64,000 nucleotides of DNA from Rhodocyclaceae bacterium. GTDB lineage: Bacteria; Pseudomonadota; Gammaproteobacteria; Burkholderiales; Rhodocyclaceae. The notes beneath the pieces were generated by a model. The model had not been told where the DNA came from. It saw nothing but the letters and a program-made list of their open reading frames with translations, and made no database searches. The DNA is taken from NCBI GenBank assembly GCA_023230455.1, contig JALNXH010000006.1, positions 62,001 to 126,000 of the forward strand. Direction: 5' to 3'. A program made the position numbers and the translations under genes. Shown here in pieces: positions 18,525-26,995 of the stretch. Each line of letters starts with the position of its first letter. The first letter of the stretch is position 1.

Positions 18525-19754
18525 TTATGTCGGCTTGTACGCCCCGGCCCAGAGTTCGTCGAAGTTCTTCAGGCCCCATTTCGTCGCGTCCTCGCGGCTG
18601 ACGATCTTGTCGTTGGCGGCGGGGCTGGAGAGATCGAGCATCTCGGGGGCGATGTAGACGCCGGAGCGGGTGGAGAAGAAGACCTTGACGTGGGGGGTCA
18701 GCAGCGACTTGGTGCTTTGTTCGATGACCACGCCGAGTCGGCCCGATTCCAGCCGCACCAGCGAACCGGTGGGATAGATGCCGACGCTTTTGACGAAGGC
18801 CTGGAAGATGTATTGCTCGAAATGGCCCTCGGCCCATTCCGCCATCTTGCGCAGCGACTCGGCCGGGTCCCAGCCTGCCTTGTAAGGGCGGTTGGAGGTG
18901 ATCGCATCGTAGACGTCGCAGACGGCGCCCATTTTGGCGAACAGGCTGATCTCGTCAGCCTTGAGGCGGTGCGGATAGCCGCTGCCGTCGATCTTTTCAT
19001 GATGGTGCAGGCAGACGTCGAGGGCCGTCGCGTTAACGTTGCGGCCATCGAGCAGCAGTTTGTGGCCTTCTTCGGGATGCGATTTGACGAGAGTGAATTC
19101 TTCGTCGGTGAGCTTGCCCGGTTTGTTCAGCACGGCGTCGTCGATCATCATCTTGCCGACGTCGTGCAGCAAGCCGGCAAGGCCGGCGTCGCGCGTCTGC
19201 TGCTCGTCAAGCCCGAGTTGGCGGGAAAGGACGACCATCAGGGCGCAGACGGCCACTGAGTGCATGTAGGTGTATTCGTCCTTGGTCTTGAGGCGGGCGA
19301 GGCTGATGACGGCGCCGGGGTTGCGTGCGACGGAGTTGGAGATTTCCTCGACCACCGGCAGCGCGTCGTTGGCGTCGAGGGCCTTGCCCATGCGCGCCTC
19401 GTGGAACATCGAACTGACCGCGTCCTTCGATTTCGCAACGATCTTGGCGGCGCGCTTCACTTCCTCCGCCATGTCGACGCGCTCGATCCGCTGCAAGGGC
19501 GTTTCGGCGGCACGAATCAGCTCACGCTCGACCTCGGCGTCGGATTCTTCCTTGGCTCGCCCGGCCGCTACATCGAGACCCTTGGCGGTGTCGATCCAGA
19601 CTTCGTGGATGCCGCTGTCGGCAATGCGCGAAATATCCTGCGGATCCTTGAGCAGAAAAGCGCTACGCCAAAACGGATGCTCCATCCAGGAACCGCACAG
19701 TTCATGGATGTACATGCCGGTTCGCAGATGTTCGACGTTGATTCGCTTCAGCAT
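18525..19754 (-). CDS. DUF3391 / HD-GYP domain phosphodiesterase
   Basis: A 409-residue soluble protein. Residues 1-~130 match the DUF3391 module that precedes many HD-GYP domains (RTGMYIHELCGSW, FLLKDPQDI). The HD-GYP domain follows with LLHDVGKMMIDD, HHEKIDGSGYPHRL and YDAITSNRPYK, all catalytic positions present, so cyclic di-GMP hydrolysis is expected. It is the second HD-GYP protein in the window. It probably has its own promoter, because two hairpins separate it from metK upstream. Confidence 0.92.
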   Translation of the reverse strand: MLKRINVEHLRTGMYIHELCGSWMEHPFWRSAFLLKDPQDISRIADSGIHEVWIDTAKGLDVAAGRAKEESDAEVERELIRAAETPLQRIERVDMAEEVKRAAKIVAKSKDAVSSMFHEARMGKALDANDALPVVEEISNSVARNPGAVISLARLKTKDEYTYMHSVAVCALMVVLSRQLGLDEQQTRDAGLAGLLHDVGKMMIDDAVLNKPGKLTDEEFTLVKSHPEEGHKLLLDGRNVNATALDVCLHHHEKIDGSGYPHRLKADEISLFAKMGAVCDVYDAITSNRPYKAGWDPAESLRKMAEWAEGHFEQYIFQAFVKSVGIYPTGSLVRLESGRLGVVIEQSTKSLLTPHVKVFFSTRSGVYIAPEMLDLSSPAANDKIVSREDATKWGLKNFDELWAGAYKPT

Positions 19755-19807
19755 CGGATGAGTATAGCGTCCTCAACCGACGCAATTCCTGTCCGCTCTA
19801 AAGCACG

Positions 19808-19833
19808 CAGGCCCACCGTTACAGGCGGGCCTG
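19808..19833 (-). terminator. Hairpin downstream of metK (distal)
   Basis: A ten-base-pair stem with one mismatch (CAGGCCCaCC with its complement) and a short loop lies between metK and the HD-GYP gene. Confidence 0.5.
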
Positions 19834-19842
19834 TAGTTTTCG

Positions 19843-19884
19843 AAAACCGGCGGCGCGGTGCCTTGCGGCTGGCGCGGCGGTTTT
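19843..19884 (-). terminator. Terminator of metK
   Basis: On the minus strand an AAAACCGCCGCGC arm pairs imperfectly with a GCGCCGCCGGTTTT arm ending in four Ts, just 12 bp after the metK stop. This is the better terminator candidate of the two hairpins here. Confidence 0.55.
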
Positions 19885-19895
19885 CTTCGCTACGC

Positions 19896-21059
19896 TCAGA
19901 GGCCGGCGTCGGCGCGTAGCGCGGCCGCCTTGTCGGTGCGTTCCCAGGTGAAGTCCGCATCGTCGCGGCCGAAGTGGCCGTAGGCGGCAGTCTTCTGGTA
20001 CACCGGGCGCAGCAGGTCGAGCATCTGCACGATGCCCTTCGGGCGCAGGTCGAAGTGCTTGGTCACCAGAGCGGCGATCTTCTCGTCGCTGATCTTGCCG
20101 GTGCCCTGGGTGGTGACCCAGACCGAGGTCGGCTGTGCCACGCCGATGGCGTAGGAAACCTGCACCAGGCACTTGCTGGCGAGGCCGGCGGCGACGATGT
20201 TCTTCGCCACGTAGCGGCCGGCATAAGCGGCGGAACGGTCGACCTTCGACGGGTCCTTGCCGGAGAAGGCGCCGCCGCCGTGGGGCGCTGCGCCGCCGTA
20301 GGTGTCGACGATAATTTTGCGCCCAGTCAGACCGCAGTCGCCCTGCGGACCGCCGACAACGAAGCGGCCGGTGGGATTGACGAAATACTTGACCGCGCCC
20401 TTGACCAATTCCTTGGGCAGCACCGGCTTGATGATCTCCTCGATCACCGCTTCGCGGATTTGCGGCAGTTCCATATCCGGTGCGTGCTGGGTGGACAGCA
20501 CCACGGCGTCGACGCCGACCGCTTTACCGTTTTCGTACTTGATGGTGACCTGCGACTTGGCGTCCGGGCGCAGCCAGGACAGTTTGCCGTTCTTGCGCAG
20601 CTGCGCCTGGCGCTCGACCAGACGGTGCGAGAGGTAGATCGGCAGCGGCATCAGCTGGTCGGTTTCGTCGCAGGCGTAGCCGAACATCAGGCCCTGATCG
20701 CCGGCGCCCTGGTCGAGGTTGTCGTCGTAGGCCTTGTTCACGCCCTGGGCGATGTCCGGGCTCTGCTTGTCGTAGGCCACCAGCACTGCGCAGCCTTTGT
20801 AGTCGATGCCGTATTCGGTGTTGTCGTAGCCGATGCGCTTGATGGTGTCGCGGGCGACCTGGATGTAGTCGACGTTGGCGCTGGTGGTGATCTCGCCGGC
20901 GAGGACGACCAGACCCGTGTTGCACAGCGTCTCAGCGGCGATGCGGGAATGCTTGTCCTCGGCCAGGATTGCGTCGACGATGGCGTCGGAGATCTGGTCG
21001 GCCACCTTGTCGGGATGGCCTTCGGAAACGGACTCGGAGGTGAAGAAATATTCAGACAT
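19896..21059 (-). CDS. metK: S-adenosylmethionine synthase MetK
   Basis: Makes S-adenosylmethionine from methionine and ATP. The 387-residue length is typical. Landmarks are FTSESVSEGHPDKVADQISD, the DQGLMFGYA loop, GGAAPHGGGAFSGKDP and SYAIGVAQP. With ahcY and metF nearby it completes most of the methyl cycle here, although it forms a separate transcription unit. Its leader carries a palindromic stem-loop (see 21079-21111), and it is divergent from the lipid A acyltransferase genes. Confidence 0.98.
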   Translation of the reverse strand: MSEYFFTSESVSEGHPDKVADQISDAIVDAILAEDKHSRIAAETLCNTGLVVLAGEITTSANVDYIQVARDTIKRIGYDNTEYGIDYKGCAVLVAYDKQSPDIAQGVNKAYDDNLDQGAGDQGLMFGYACDETDQLMPLPIYLSHRLVERQAQLRKNGKLSWLRPDAKSQVTIKYENGKAVGVDAVVLSTQHAPDMELPQIREAVIEEIIKPVLPKELVKGAVKYFVNPTGRFVVGGPQGDCGLTGRKIIVDTYGGAAPHGGGAFSGKDPSKVDRSAAYAGRYVAKNIVAAGLASKCLVQVSYAIGVAQPTSVWVTTQGTGKISDEKIAALVTKHFDLRPKGIVQMLDLLRPVYQKTAAYGHFGRDDADFTWERTDKAAALRADAGL

Positions 21060-21078
21060 GCGAACTGCTCCTTAGATT

Positions 21079-21111
21079 CCCCGTCGTTCGGTCGATCGAC
21101 CGGCTCCGGGG
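21079..21111 (-). promoter_or_regulatory. Palindromic stem-loop in the metK leader
   Basis: The perfect 14-bp palindrome CGGTCGATCGACCG (21089-21102) lies inside outer complementary arms CCCCG/CGGGG (21079-21083 and 21107-21111), about 20 bp upstream of the metK ribosome site. It could be an operator or an RNA hairpin controlling metK. I do not recognise a SAM riboswitch class in it. Confidence 0.4.
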
Positions 21112-21250
21112 AGTGAGCAGCCGACGCTTTAGCGATATTTGTTTTTCACCCGAATCGACGGGCTTCTCCGCCTCGCAAGTTGTCCAATTAACTCGGCGGA
21201 AGGCGATAATTCTAGTTTTTACCCATGCCGTGGTCAAACCCGGCGTTCGA

Positions 21251-22108
21251 ATGGTCTTTTCCTTCCGCCTGCTCAGCCTGTTGCCGCTACGCCTGCTGCA
21301 CTTCCTTGGCGCCTGCCTGGGCCGTGCCGCCTATCATCTCGTTCCGCGGTATCGGTGTTTGACGATCGAGAATCTCACCCGCGCCGGAATGGATTCTCCC
21401 GCCCTGCGCCGTGCTGCTGCTGCCGAAGCGGGCCGCGCCGTCCTCGAACTGCCCAAACTGTGGATGCGTCCCCAGGCCGAAGTCGTCGCCCGGGTGGTGC
21501 AGGTGTCCGGCTGGTCGCTGGTGGAAGACGCTTGGAGCGCGGGCAAGGGCATCCTGTTTCTCACCCCGCACCTGGGTTGTTTCGAGATCACCGCGCAGTA
21601 CTACGCTTCGTTTCGCCCGATGACTGTGCTCTACCGTCGGCCCAAGCACGCCAGTCTGGTACCGCTGATCGAACGCGGCCGTGGCGCCAATCTGCGCCTC
21701 GCTGCGGCCGACATGTCAGGGGTTCGCGCCCTGCTAAAGGCGCTGCGCAGCGGCGAAGCGGCAGGCATGCTGCCCGATCAGGTGCCCGGCGCGGGCGAAG
21801 GCGTCTGGGCGCCATTCTTCGGCCGCCCGGCGTACACCATGACCCTCGCGGCGCGGCTGGCGGGTACCGGCGCGACCGTGCTGCTGGCCTACGCCGAGCG
21901 TTTGCCCCGCGGTGCCGGCTACCATTTGCGGCTATTTCCGTTTGCAGCAGACCGGTCGGGAACGGTCGAGCAGCAGGCGACACAGATCAACGCTGCGCTG
22001 GAAGACCTGATTCGCCGCTGCCCGCAGCAGTACGCCTGGGGTTACAACCGCTACAAGCGGCCGCGCGGGGCACCGCCGGCACCCTTGGCCGGGGAGGGCG
22101 CGGCGTGA
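21251..22108 (+). CDS. Lipid A biosynthesis acyltransferase (LpxL/HtrB family), copy 1
   Basis: A 285-residue inner-membrane acyltransferase adding a secondary fatty acid to the lipid A precursor. It has an N-terminal hydrophobic segment (FRLLSLLPLRLLHFLGACLG), the catalytic HX4D-like block in LTPHLGCFEITA, and MLPDQVPGAGEG. The ATG at 21251 follows the divergent metK promoter region; a longer frame from 21113 reads into it. The stop overlaps the start of a second homologous gene (TGATG), so the two are coupled. Confidence 0.9.
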   Translation: MVFSFRLLSLLPLRLLHFLGACLGRAAYHLVPRYRCLTIENLTRAGMDSPALRRAAAAEAGRAVLELPKLWMRPQAEVVARVVQVSGWSLVEDAWSAGKGILFLTPHLGCFEITAQYYASFRPMTVLYRRPKHASLVPLIERGRGANLRLAAADMSGVRALLKALRSGEAAGMLPDQVPGAGEGVWAPFFGRPAYTMTLAARLAGTGATVLLAYAERLPRGAGYHLRLFPFAADRSGTVEQQATQINAALEDLIRRCPQQYAWGYNRYKRPRGAPPAPLAGEGAA

Positions 22109-22971
22109 TGGCGCGCCTCGGCATCGGGCTGATGTGGCTGCTGCACTGGTTGCCGCTGCCGTTGCAGGGGTTGGTCGGCTCCCTGTTGGGCCGCCTGCTG
22201 CTGGTTGTCAACAAGGAACGGCGGCGCATCACCCGGACCAATCTGCGCCTGTGTTTCCCTGCGCTCAACGAGGCCGCACAGAAGGCTTTGCTGCGACGGC
22301 ATTTCGCGGTCTTTGCCCAGTCGGCGCTGGAGCGGGGGATACTCTGGTGGGCCTCCGCGGCGCGCATCCGGCGGCTGGTTCGACTGGAGGGCATGGAGCA
22401 TCTCGACGCGTTGCGGGGCACCCCGGTGATCCTGCTGGCGCCGCATTTCGTCGGCCTCGACATGGGCTGGTCGCGGCTCTGTCTGGAGCGCGATATGGTC
22501 ACCATGTACGCGCGGGTGAAGAGTCCCGCGTTCAATCGCCGGGTGCGCGCCGGGCGCCGCCGCTTCGGCCGGCAACGCCTGGTTTCGCGCCAGGAAGGCC
22601 TGCGTCAGGTGATCGCAGAATTGCGTGCCGGCGTGCCCTTCTACTACCTTCCCGACATGGACTATGGCGCGCGTGATGCGGTGTTCGCGCCGTTCTTCGG
22701 CGTGCAAGCGGCGACGCTGACGGCGGTGGCGCGGCTGGCGAAGCTCAGTGGTGCGAAAGTGCTGCCGGTGGTGACGCACCGCGCAGCCCGCGGCTACGTC
22801 ACCAACATCGGCGCGCCCTGGCAGAATTTCCCCAGCGGTGATACCGAAGCCGATGCGGCGCGGATGAATGGCGAGATCGAGCGCGCCATCGTGGCCGCCG
22901 ACGCGGCGCAGTATCTCTGGTCGCACAAGCGATTCAAGACCCGTCCGCCCGGCGAAAAGGCGGTCTATTGA
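22108..22971 (+). CDS. Lipid A biosynthesis acyltransferase (LpxL/LpxM family), copy 2
   Basis: A 287-residue paralogue of the preceding gene: N-terminal membrane segment (LGIGLMWLLHWLPLPLQGL), catalytic LLAPHFVGLDMGW and YYLPDMDYGARDAVFAPFFG. The pair probably installs the two secondary acyl chains of lipid A, one each; which does which cannot be read from sequence. It overlaps copy 1 at TGATG. Confidence 0.9.
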   Translation: MARLGIGLMWLLHWLPLPLQGLVGSLLGRLLLVVNKERRRITRTNLRLCFPALNEAAQKALLRRHFAVFAQSALERGILWWASAARIRRLVRLEGMEHLDALRGTPVILLAPHFVGLDMGWSRLCLERDMVTMYARVKSPAFNRRVRAGRRRFGRQRLVSRQEGLRQVIAELRAGVPFYYLPDMDYGARDAVFAPFFGVQAATLTAVARLAKLSGAKVLPVVTHRAARGYVTNIGAPWQNFPSGDTEADAARMNGEIERAIVAADAAQYLWSHKRFKTRPPGEKAVY

Positions 22972-23019
22972 GGCGTCTATTCGGCCATTGCGGCCGGAAC
23001 CGAGGAGTACCATTTCGCC

Positions 23020-23430
23020 ATGTTCGAGAACCCCAGCGAAGACCAGATCCGCGACCTGCTCCGGCGCGTCAAAAGCATTGCCGTGGTGGGCTATTCGCCC
23101 AAACCGGAGCGCCCGGGCCACTATGTCGCCAAGGCGCTGCAAGACTACGGCTACCGCATCATTCCTGTACGCCCAGGCATCGGCGAAGGCCTGGGCGAGA
23201 AGGCCTACCCCCGCGTCGCCGACCTGCCGGAGACGCCTGACATGGTCGATGTCTTCCGCGAGCCTTCCGCCGTGGAGGCCATCGTCGACGATTGCATCGT
23301 CCGCGGTGTGAAAAACCTCTGGCTGCAGGACGGCGTGATCAACGAAGCGGCGGCGCGGCGGGCGCAGGCCGCCGGCATCACGGTAGTGATGGACCGTTGT
23401 ACGCTGCGCGACCAAGGGTTGCTGGTGTGA
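23020..23430 (+). CDS. CoA-binding domain protein (YccU-like)
   Basis: A 136-residue Rossmann-fold protein of the CoA_binding_2 family: IAVVGYSPKPERPGHYVAKA, IIPVRPG, VDVFREPSAVEAIVDD, and a late MDRCTLRD. Members bind CoA or nucleotide in crystals, but a physiological role is not established. It lies between the acyltransferase pair and dapF, 48 bp after the former. A short inverted repeat separates it from dapF. Confidence 0.88.
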   Translation: MFENPSEDQIRDLLRRVKSIAVVGYSPKPERPGHYVAKALQDYGYRIIPVRPGIGEGLGEKAYPRVADLPETPDMVDVFREPSAVEAIVDDCIVRGVKNLWLQDGVINEAAARRAQAAGITVVMDRCTLRDQGLLV

Positions 23431-23447
23431 GGCGGGTAAGGACCGAT

Positions 23448-23522
23448 AACCACGAGGGGCACGGGGCACACGGGGATATCCACGGAAAGATTTTGTGGTT
23501 TTCCCCCGTGCTCCCCGTGGTT
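23448..23522. repeat. Imperfect inverted repeat between CoA-binding gene and dapF
   Basis: Arms 23448-23466 and 23504-23522 (AACCACGAGGGGCACGGGG and its near-complement) match at 17 of 19 positions. The CACG-GGG-CACGG texture resembles dispersed intergenic repeats common in environmental betaproteobacteria; it could also act as a hairpin in the dapF leader. Confidence 0.55.
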
Positions 23523-23539
23523 TCAGGGCCGTTGCCTTC

Positions 23540-24385
23540 ATGAAAATCAAATTCACCAAGATGCAGGGCCTGGGCAACGACTTCGTCGTACTCGATGCCG
23601 TGCGCCAGGATTTCGTGCCGACGCCGGCCCAGGTGCGCTATCTGGCCGACCGCCATTTCGGCGTTGGCTGCGACCAGTTGCTGGTGGTGGAGCGCCCCAC
23701 CCAATCCGGCGTCGACTTCCGCTACCGCATCTTCAACGCCGACGGCGGCGAGGTGGAGCAATGCGGCAACGGCGCGCGCTGCTTCGCGCGGTTTGTGGTC
23801 GACAGCGGGCTGACCGCCAAGCGCGAGATTCGCGTCGAGACCCGCGGCGGGATCATCGCACCGCGTCTTGAGGACGACGGCGAAGTCACCGTCGACATGG
23901 GCGTGCCGCGCTTCGCGCCGGCGCAGATTCCGTTTGTCGCCGCCGCGGAGACGGTCGTCCACGCCCTTGAAGTGAATGGCCGCCAGGTTGACGTGAGCGT
24001 AGTCTCGATGGGCAATCCGCATGCGGTGCAGGTGGTGGCCGATGCCGATGCCGCCCCGGTCGCCAGCGACGGGCCGGCCATTGAGGCGCACCCGCGTTTT
24101 CCGCAGCGGGTGAATGCCGGCTTCATGCAGATCGTTGACCGCCATTCGATCCGCCTGCGCGTGTACGAACGCGGCGCCGGCGAAACGCTGGCTTGCGGTA
24201 CCGGCGCCTGTGCCGCGGTGGTCGCTGGCATCCGCCGCGGACTGCTCGATTCGCCGGTGCGGGTGAGTACCCGCGGCGGCGAACTCTCCATTGCCTGGGC
24301 CGGGGCGGAACGCCCGGTGCTGATGACCGGCCCGGCGGTCGCCGTCTTCGACGGCGTGCTTGATTTTCCCGAGGAACTGAAATGA
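23540..24385 (+). CDS. dapF: Diaminopimelate epimerase DapF
   Basis: Interconverts LL- and meso-diaminopimelate for peptidoglycan and lysine synthesis. The two catalytic cysteines are seen in EVEQCGNGARCF and ETLACGTGACA. The ATG at 23540 gives 281 residues with the standard start MKIKFTKMQGLGNDFVV; an extension to 23495 enters the inverted repeat. It overlaps the DUF484 gene by 4 bp (ATGA), and with xerC forms the dapF-DUF484-xerC cluster common in proteobacteria. Confidence 0.97.
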   Translation: MKIKFTKMQGLGNDFVVLDAVRQDFVPTPAQVRYLADRHFGVGCDQLLVVERPTQSGVDFRYRIFNADGGEVEQCGNGARCFARFVVDSGLTAKREIRVETRGGIIAPRLEDDGEVTVDMGVPRFAPAQIPFVAAAETVVHALEVNGRQVDVSVVSMGNPHAVQVVADADAAPVASDGPAIEAHPRFPQRVNAGFMQIVDRHSIRLRVYERGAGETLACGTGACAAVVAGIRRGLLDSPVRVSTRGGELSIAWAGAERPVLMTGPAVAVFDGVLDFPEELK

Positions 24386-25050
24386 ACGCCGAAGAAGTCG
24401 CGATCTACCTGAAAACCCACCCCGAGTTTTTCCTGCTCCACGGCGACACCCTCGCCGACGTGCAGATTCCCCATCCGCACGGTGACGCCGCGGTGTCGCT
24501 GGGCGAACGCCAGCTCGGCGTGATGCGCGACAAATGCCGCGCGCTCGAAGCCAAGATGGCCGAGTTGATCCGCTTCGGCGAGGATAACGACGCCATCGCC
24601 GAGAAAGTGCACCGCCTTGGCGTCGCGCTGCTCGGTACCACTACGTTGTCCGCCACGGTAGAGGTACTGACTTCGCACCTCTCTGGCGCCTTCGCCGTGC
24701 CGCATGTGGCGCTGCGGCTGTGGGGCGTTGGCGGCGGCGGCAATGCCGACGCCGCCGAATTCGGCCCGGTCGCGGATGCGCTGAAAGCCTATGCAGGAAG
24801 CCTGATCAATCCGTATTGCGGCTTTGCCGCCGGGCAGGAAGCGGTGGCCTGGTTCGGCGAAGCCGGCAGCCACATCCGCTCCGTGGCCCAGGTGCCGTTG
24901 CGCGAACACGGCTCCGACGGCGGCGTCTGTTTCGGCCTGCTGGTGCTGGCGAGCGAAGAGGTCCAGCGTTTCTATCCGGACATGGGCGTGCTCTATCTAC
25001 AGCGCATCGGCGATATGGCCTCCGCAACCCTGTTGCGGGTGGTCGGCTGA
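24382..25050 (+). CDS. DUF484 family protein
   Basis: A 222-residue protein opening with EEVAIYLKTHPEFFLLHGD, the DUF484 hallmark, followed by a short coiled stretch and a GAF-like fold (VPHVALRLWG). Its conserved position between dapF and xerC is its best-known feature; the molecular role is unclear. Translational coupling to dapF is indicated by the ATGA overlap. Confidence 0.9.
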   Translation: MNAEEVAIYLKTHPEFFLLHGDTLADVQIPHPHGDAAVSLGERQLGVMRDKCRALEAKMAELIRFGEDNDAIAEKVHRLGVALLGTTTLSATVEVLTSHLSGAFAVPHVALRLWGVGGGGNADAAEFGPVADALKAYAGSLINPYCGFAAGQEAVAWFGEAGSHIRSVAQVPLREHGSDGGVCFGLLVLASEEVQRFYPDMGVLYLQRIGDMASATLLRVVG

Positions 25051-25055
25051 GCATA

Positions 25056-25976
25056 ATGAGCCCCCCGGCCGGCATTGAGCCGGCCACCGAGCCGGCGATC
25101 GAACAATTCCTCGCCGAACTGGCGCACCAGCGTCGCGCCAGCATCCACACCCTCGAAGCCTATCGCCGCGACTTGTTGCGGCTGCAAAATTTCGCCGCCG
25201 AGCGGCCGCTGACCACGCTGCTGCCGGCGCATATCCGGCGTTTCGCGATGCAGCTGCACGGCAGCGGACTTGCCGCGCGCTCCATCGCCCGCGTTCTTTC
25301 CGCCTGGCGTAGCTATTACCGTTGGCTGGTGCGGCGCGGATCGGCGCCGCGCAATCCGCTGGACGGTGTGCGCGCACCGAAGGCGCCGCGAATTCTGCCC
25401 AAGGCCTTGTCGGTAGATCAGGCCAAGGCCTTGCTCGATGGCGTGCCGGACGGTGTGGCCGACGACGTGGCGGACTGTCGCGACCGGGCGATGTTCGAAC
25501 TGTTCTATTCCTCCGGTCTGCGTCTCTCCGAGCTGACCGGGCTGGACGTGAGCGGACTGGATTTGCGCGAGGGTGAGGTGACGGTGACCGGCAAGCGCAG
25601 CAAGACGCGCACGCTGCCCCTCGGCAGCAAGGCGCGCGCGGCGCTATCCGATTGGCTGGCCTGCCGCGGTGCGCTCGCCGCCGTCGGCGAGACGGCGCTG
25701 TTCGTCGGCGCGCGCGGCGCGCGCATCGCCAACGGCGTGGTGCAGAAGCGCCTGACGCAGTGGGCGCAGCGCCAGGGACTGGGAATGCACGTCCATCCGC
25801 ACATGCTGCGCCACTCGTTCGCCAGCCATGTGCTGCAGTCGTCCGGCGACTTGCGCGCTGTGCAGGAGATGCTCGGTCACGCCAACATCAGCACCACGCA
25901 AATCTACACCCACCTGGATTTTCAGCACCTGGCCAAGGTGTACGACGCCGCGCATCCGCGGGCGCGCAAGAAATAG
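25056..25976 (+). CDS. xerC: Tyrosine recombinase XerC
   Basis: Acts with XerD at dif to resolve chromosome dimers. The 306-residue protein has the N-terminal SAM-like core-binding domain (HTLEAYRRDLLRL) and all catalytic positions: R in SSGLRLSEL, K in TGKRSKTR, HMLRH, GHANIST and the tyrosine in TQIYTHLDF. ATG 25056 lies 5 bp after the DUF484 stop; the longer upstream frame overlaps that gene and was rejected. Confidence 0.95.
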   Translation: MSPPAGIEPATEPAIEQFLAELAHQRRASIHTLEAYRRDLLRLQNFAAERPLTTLLPAHIRRFAMQLHGSGLAARSIARVLSAWRSYYRWLVRRGSAPRNPLDGVRAPKAPRILPKALSVDQAKALLDGVPDGVADDVADCRDRAMFELFYSSGLRLSELTGLDVSGLDLREGEVTVTGKRSKTRTLPLGSKARAALSDWLACRGALAAVGETALFVGARGARIANGVVQKRLTQWAQRQGLGMHVHPHMLRHSFASHVLQSSGDLRAVQEMLGHANISTTQIYTHLDFQHLAKVYDAAHPRARKK

Positions 25977-25977
25977 C

Positions 25978-26532
25978 TTACTTCCTGATCCGTGGCGGCG
26001 GCGGGTCGAGCCGAGGCGTCTGGCGTCGTCCCTTGTCATCGATCTCCGGCGGACGGAACGCCAGTGCGAGATAGTTAATTCCCCAGCGCATCTCGTCCTC
26101 GCCGACGTGTTCGAACTGCGTGGTGAAGAAGTCGAGTCCGGCGTCGATCATGGTTTTGAAGAAGGCGCGCCCCTCGGGGGTCAGCGCTACCACTTTCTCC
26201 CGTCCCGAGGCCGGGTTTTCCATCTGTACCACCATTGACAGCGGCGGTTTGGCAAGGTCGCGCAGCAGCTGCGAGACGTGTGAGTTACTGGTCTCGAACC
26301 AACTTTTCAAGTGCTGCTCGATTATCCGCCGCCGCATCCAGCCGTTGCCGCCCACCTCCGATTCGATCATCCAGATGATCGCTGCCTGCTGGCGTGAGAT
26401 GCGGCCCTGGCACATGCGCGTTTCCAACTCCATGCCGACGCGGTAGTGGATGGGGAAAAAGAAGCTGAGCATTTCGCCGAGCAGTGGCCGCGGCAGGCCC
26501 TTGCGGGACGTGTTTTTTGTGGTTTTCGCCAT
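25978..26532 (-). CDS. MarR-like winged-helix regulator
   Basis: A 184-residue protein with a central winged-helix pattern (ISRQQAAIIWMIESEVGGNG, ETSNSHVSQLLRDL, then a wing ending in VVALTPEGRAFF), similar in layout to MarR regulators. The ligand and targets are unknown. It converges on xerC with 1 bp between the stops. The Pro/Arg-rich tail is unusual. Confidence 0.65.
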   Translation of the reverse strand: MAKTTKNTSRKGLPRPLLGEMLSFFFPIHYRVGMELETRMCQGRISRQQAAIIWMIESEVGGNGWMRRRIIEQHLKSWFETSNSHVSQLLRDLAKPPLSMVVQMENPASGREKVVALTPEGRAFFKTMIDAGLDFFTTQFEHVGEDEMRWGINYLALAFRPPEIDDKGRRQTPRLDPPPPRIRK

Positions 26533-26647
26533 GGGCTTATTTTATCCGTGCGGCGTTGTGGCCTTCTTTCGATTTTGAGCGATCAGCGTCGACCGACCAG
26601 ACCTGTTCCGCAGGCTGCCGCTGGCGACGGTGGGCATAGTCGAACAC

Positions 26648-26893
26648 CTAGCTGAGCAGCAGATGGAAGCGGTCGTCGGGAACGATCCTTTCGCCGGTCT
26701 CGGCGATCAGTAAGCCGTGTTCGAGGCAATGAAGTTTGGCAATCATCAACTGCGGTAACAATGCGGCGTGTTCGAGTATCAGTTCCTCGCCTTGCTTCAT
26801 TGCCGTGCAAAGCGGGCCATAGTGGAAGCCGTCGGCTTCCTCGACACCGATCAGTTCATCGAGATCGGTCTTGGCGCTGCAACAGTGTTTCAT
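26648..26893 (-). CDS. Hypothetical 81-residue protein
   Basis: I do not recognise this family. The ATG at 26893 has a strong GGAGGGG ribosome site, so it is likely expressed. It starts MKHCCSAKTDLDEL, contains four cysteines in total (CC, LCTAM, LHCLEHG) and no signal peptide. It is the last leftward gene after malY-like, about 100 bp downstream, and may or may not belong to that operon. Confidence 0.5.
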   Translation of the reverse strand: MKHCCSAKTDLDELIGVEEADGFHYGPLCTAMKQGEELILEHAALLPQLMIAKLHCLEHGLLIAETGERIVPDDRFHLLLS

Positions 26894-26995
26894 CTGAGCC
26901 CCTCCGTCAAGGGTGGGTAGCGAAGGTTTCGCATATCTGCCATTAACGACCCGCACGGGGTAAAGCTGAAGCCTGAGTACAGGCGGCTTTCAGCG

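Noticed and set aside
19974..21116. 380-codon open frame antisense to metK, and a similar one opposite ahcY (15840-16892)
   Set aside because: Both lie wholly inside conserved housekeeping genes on the other strand and have no ribosome site or homology.
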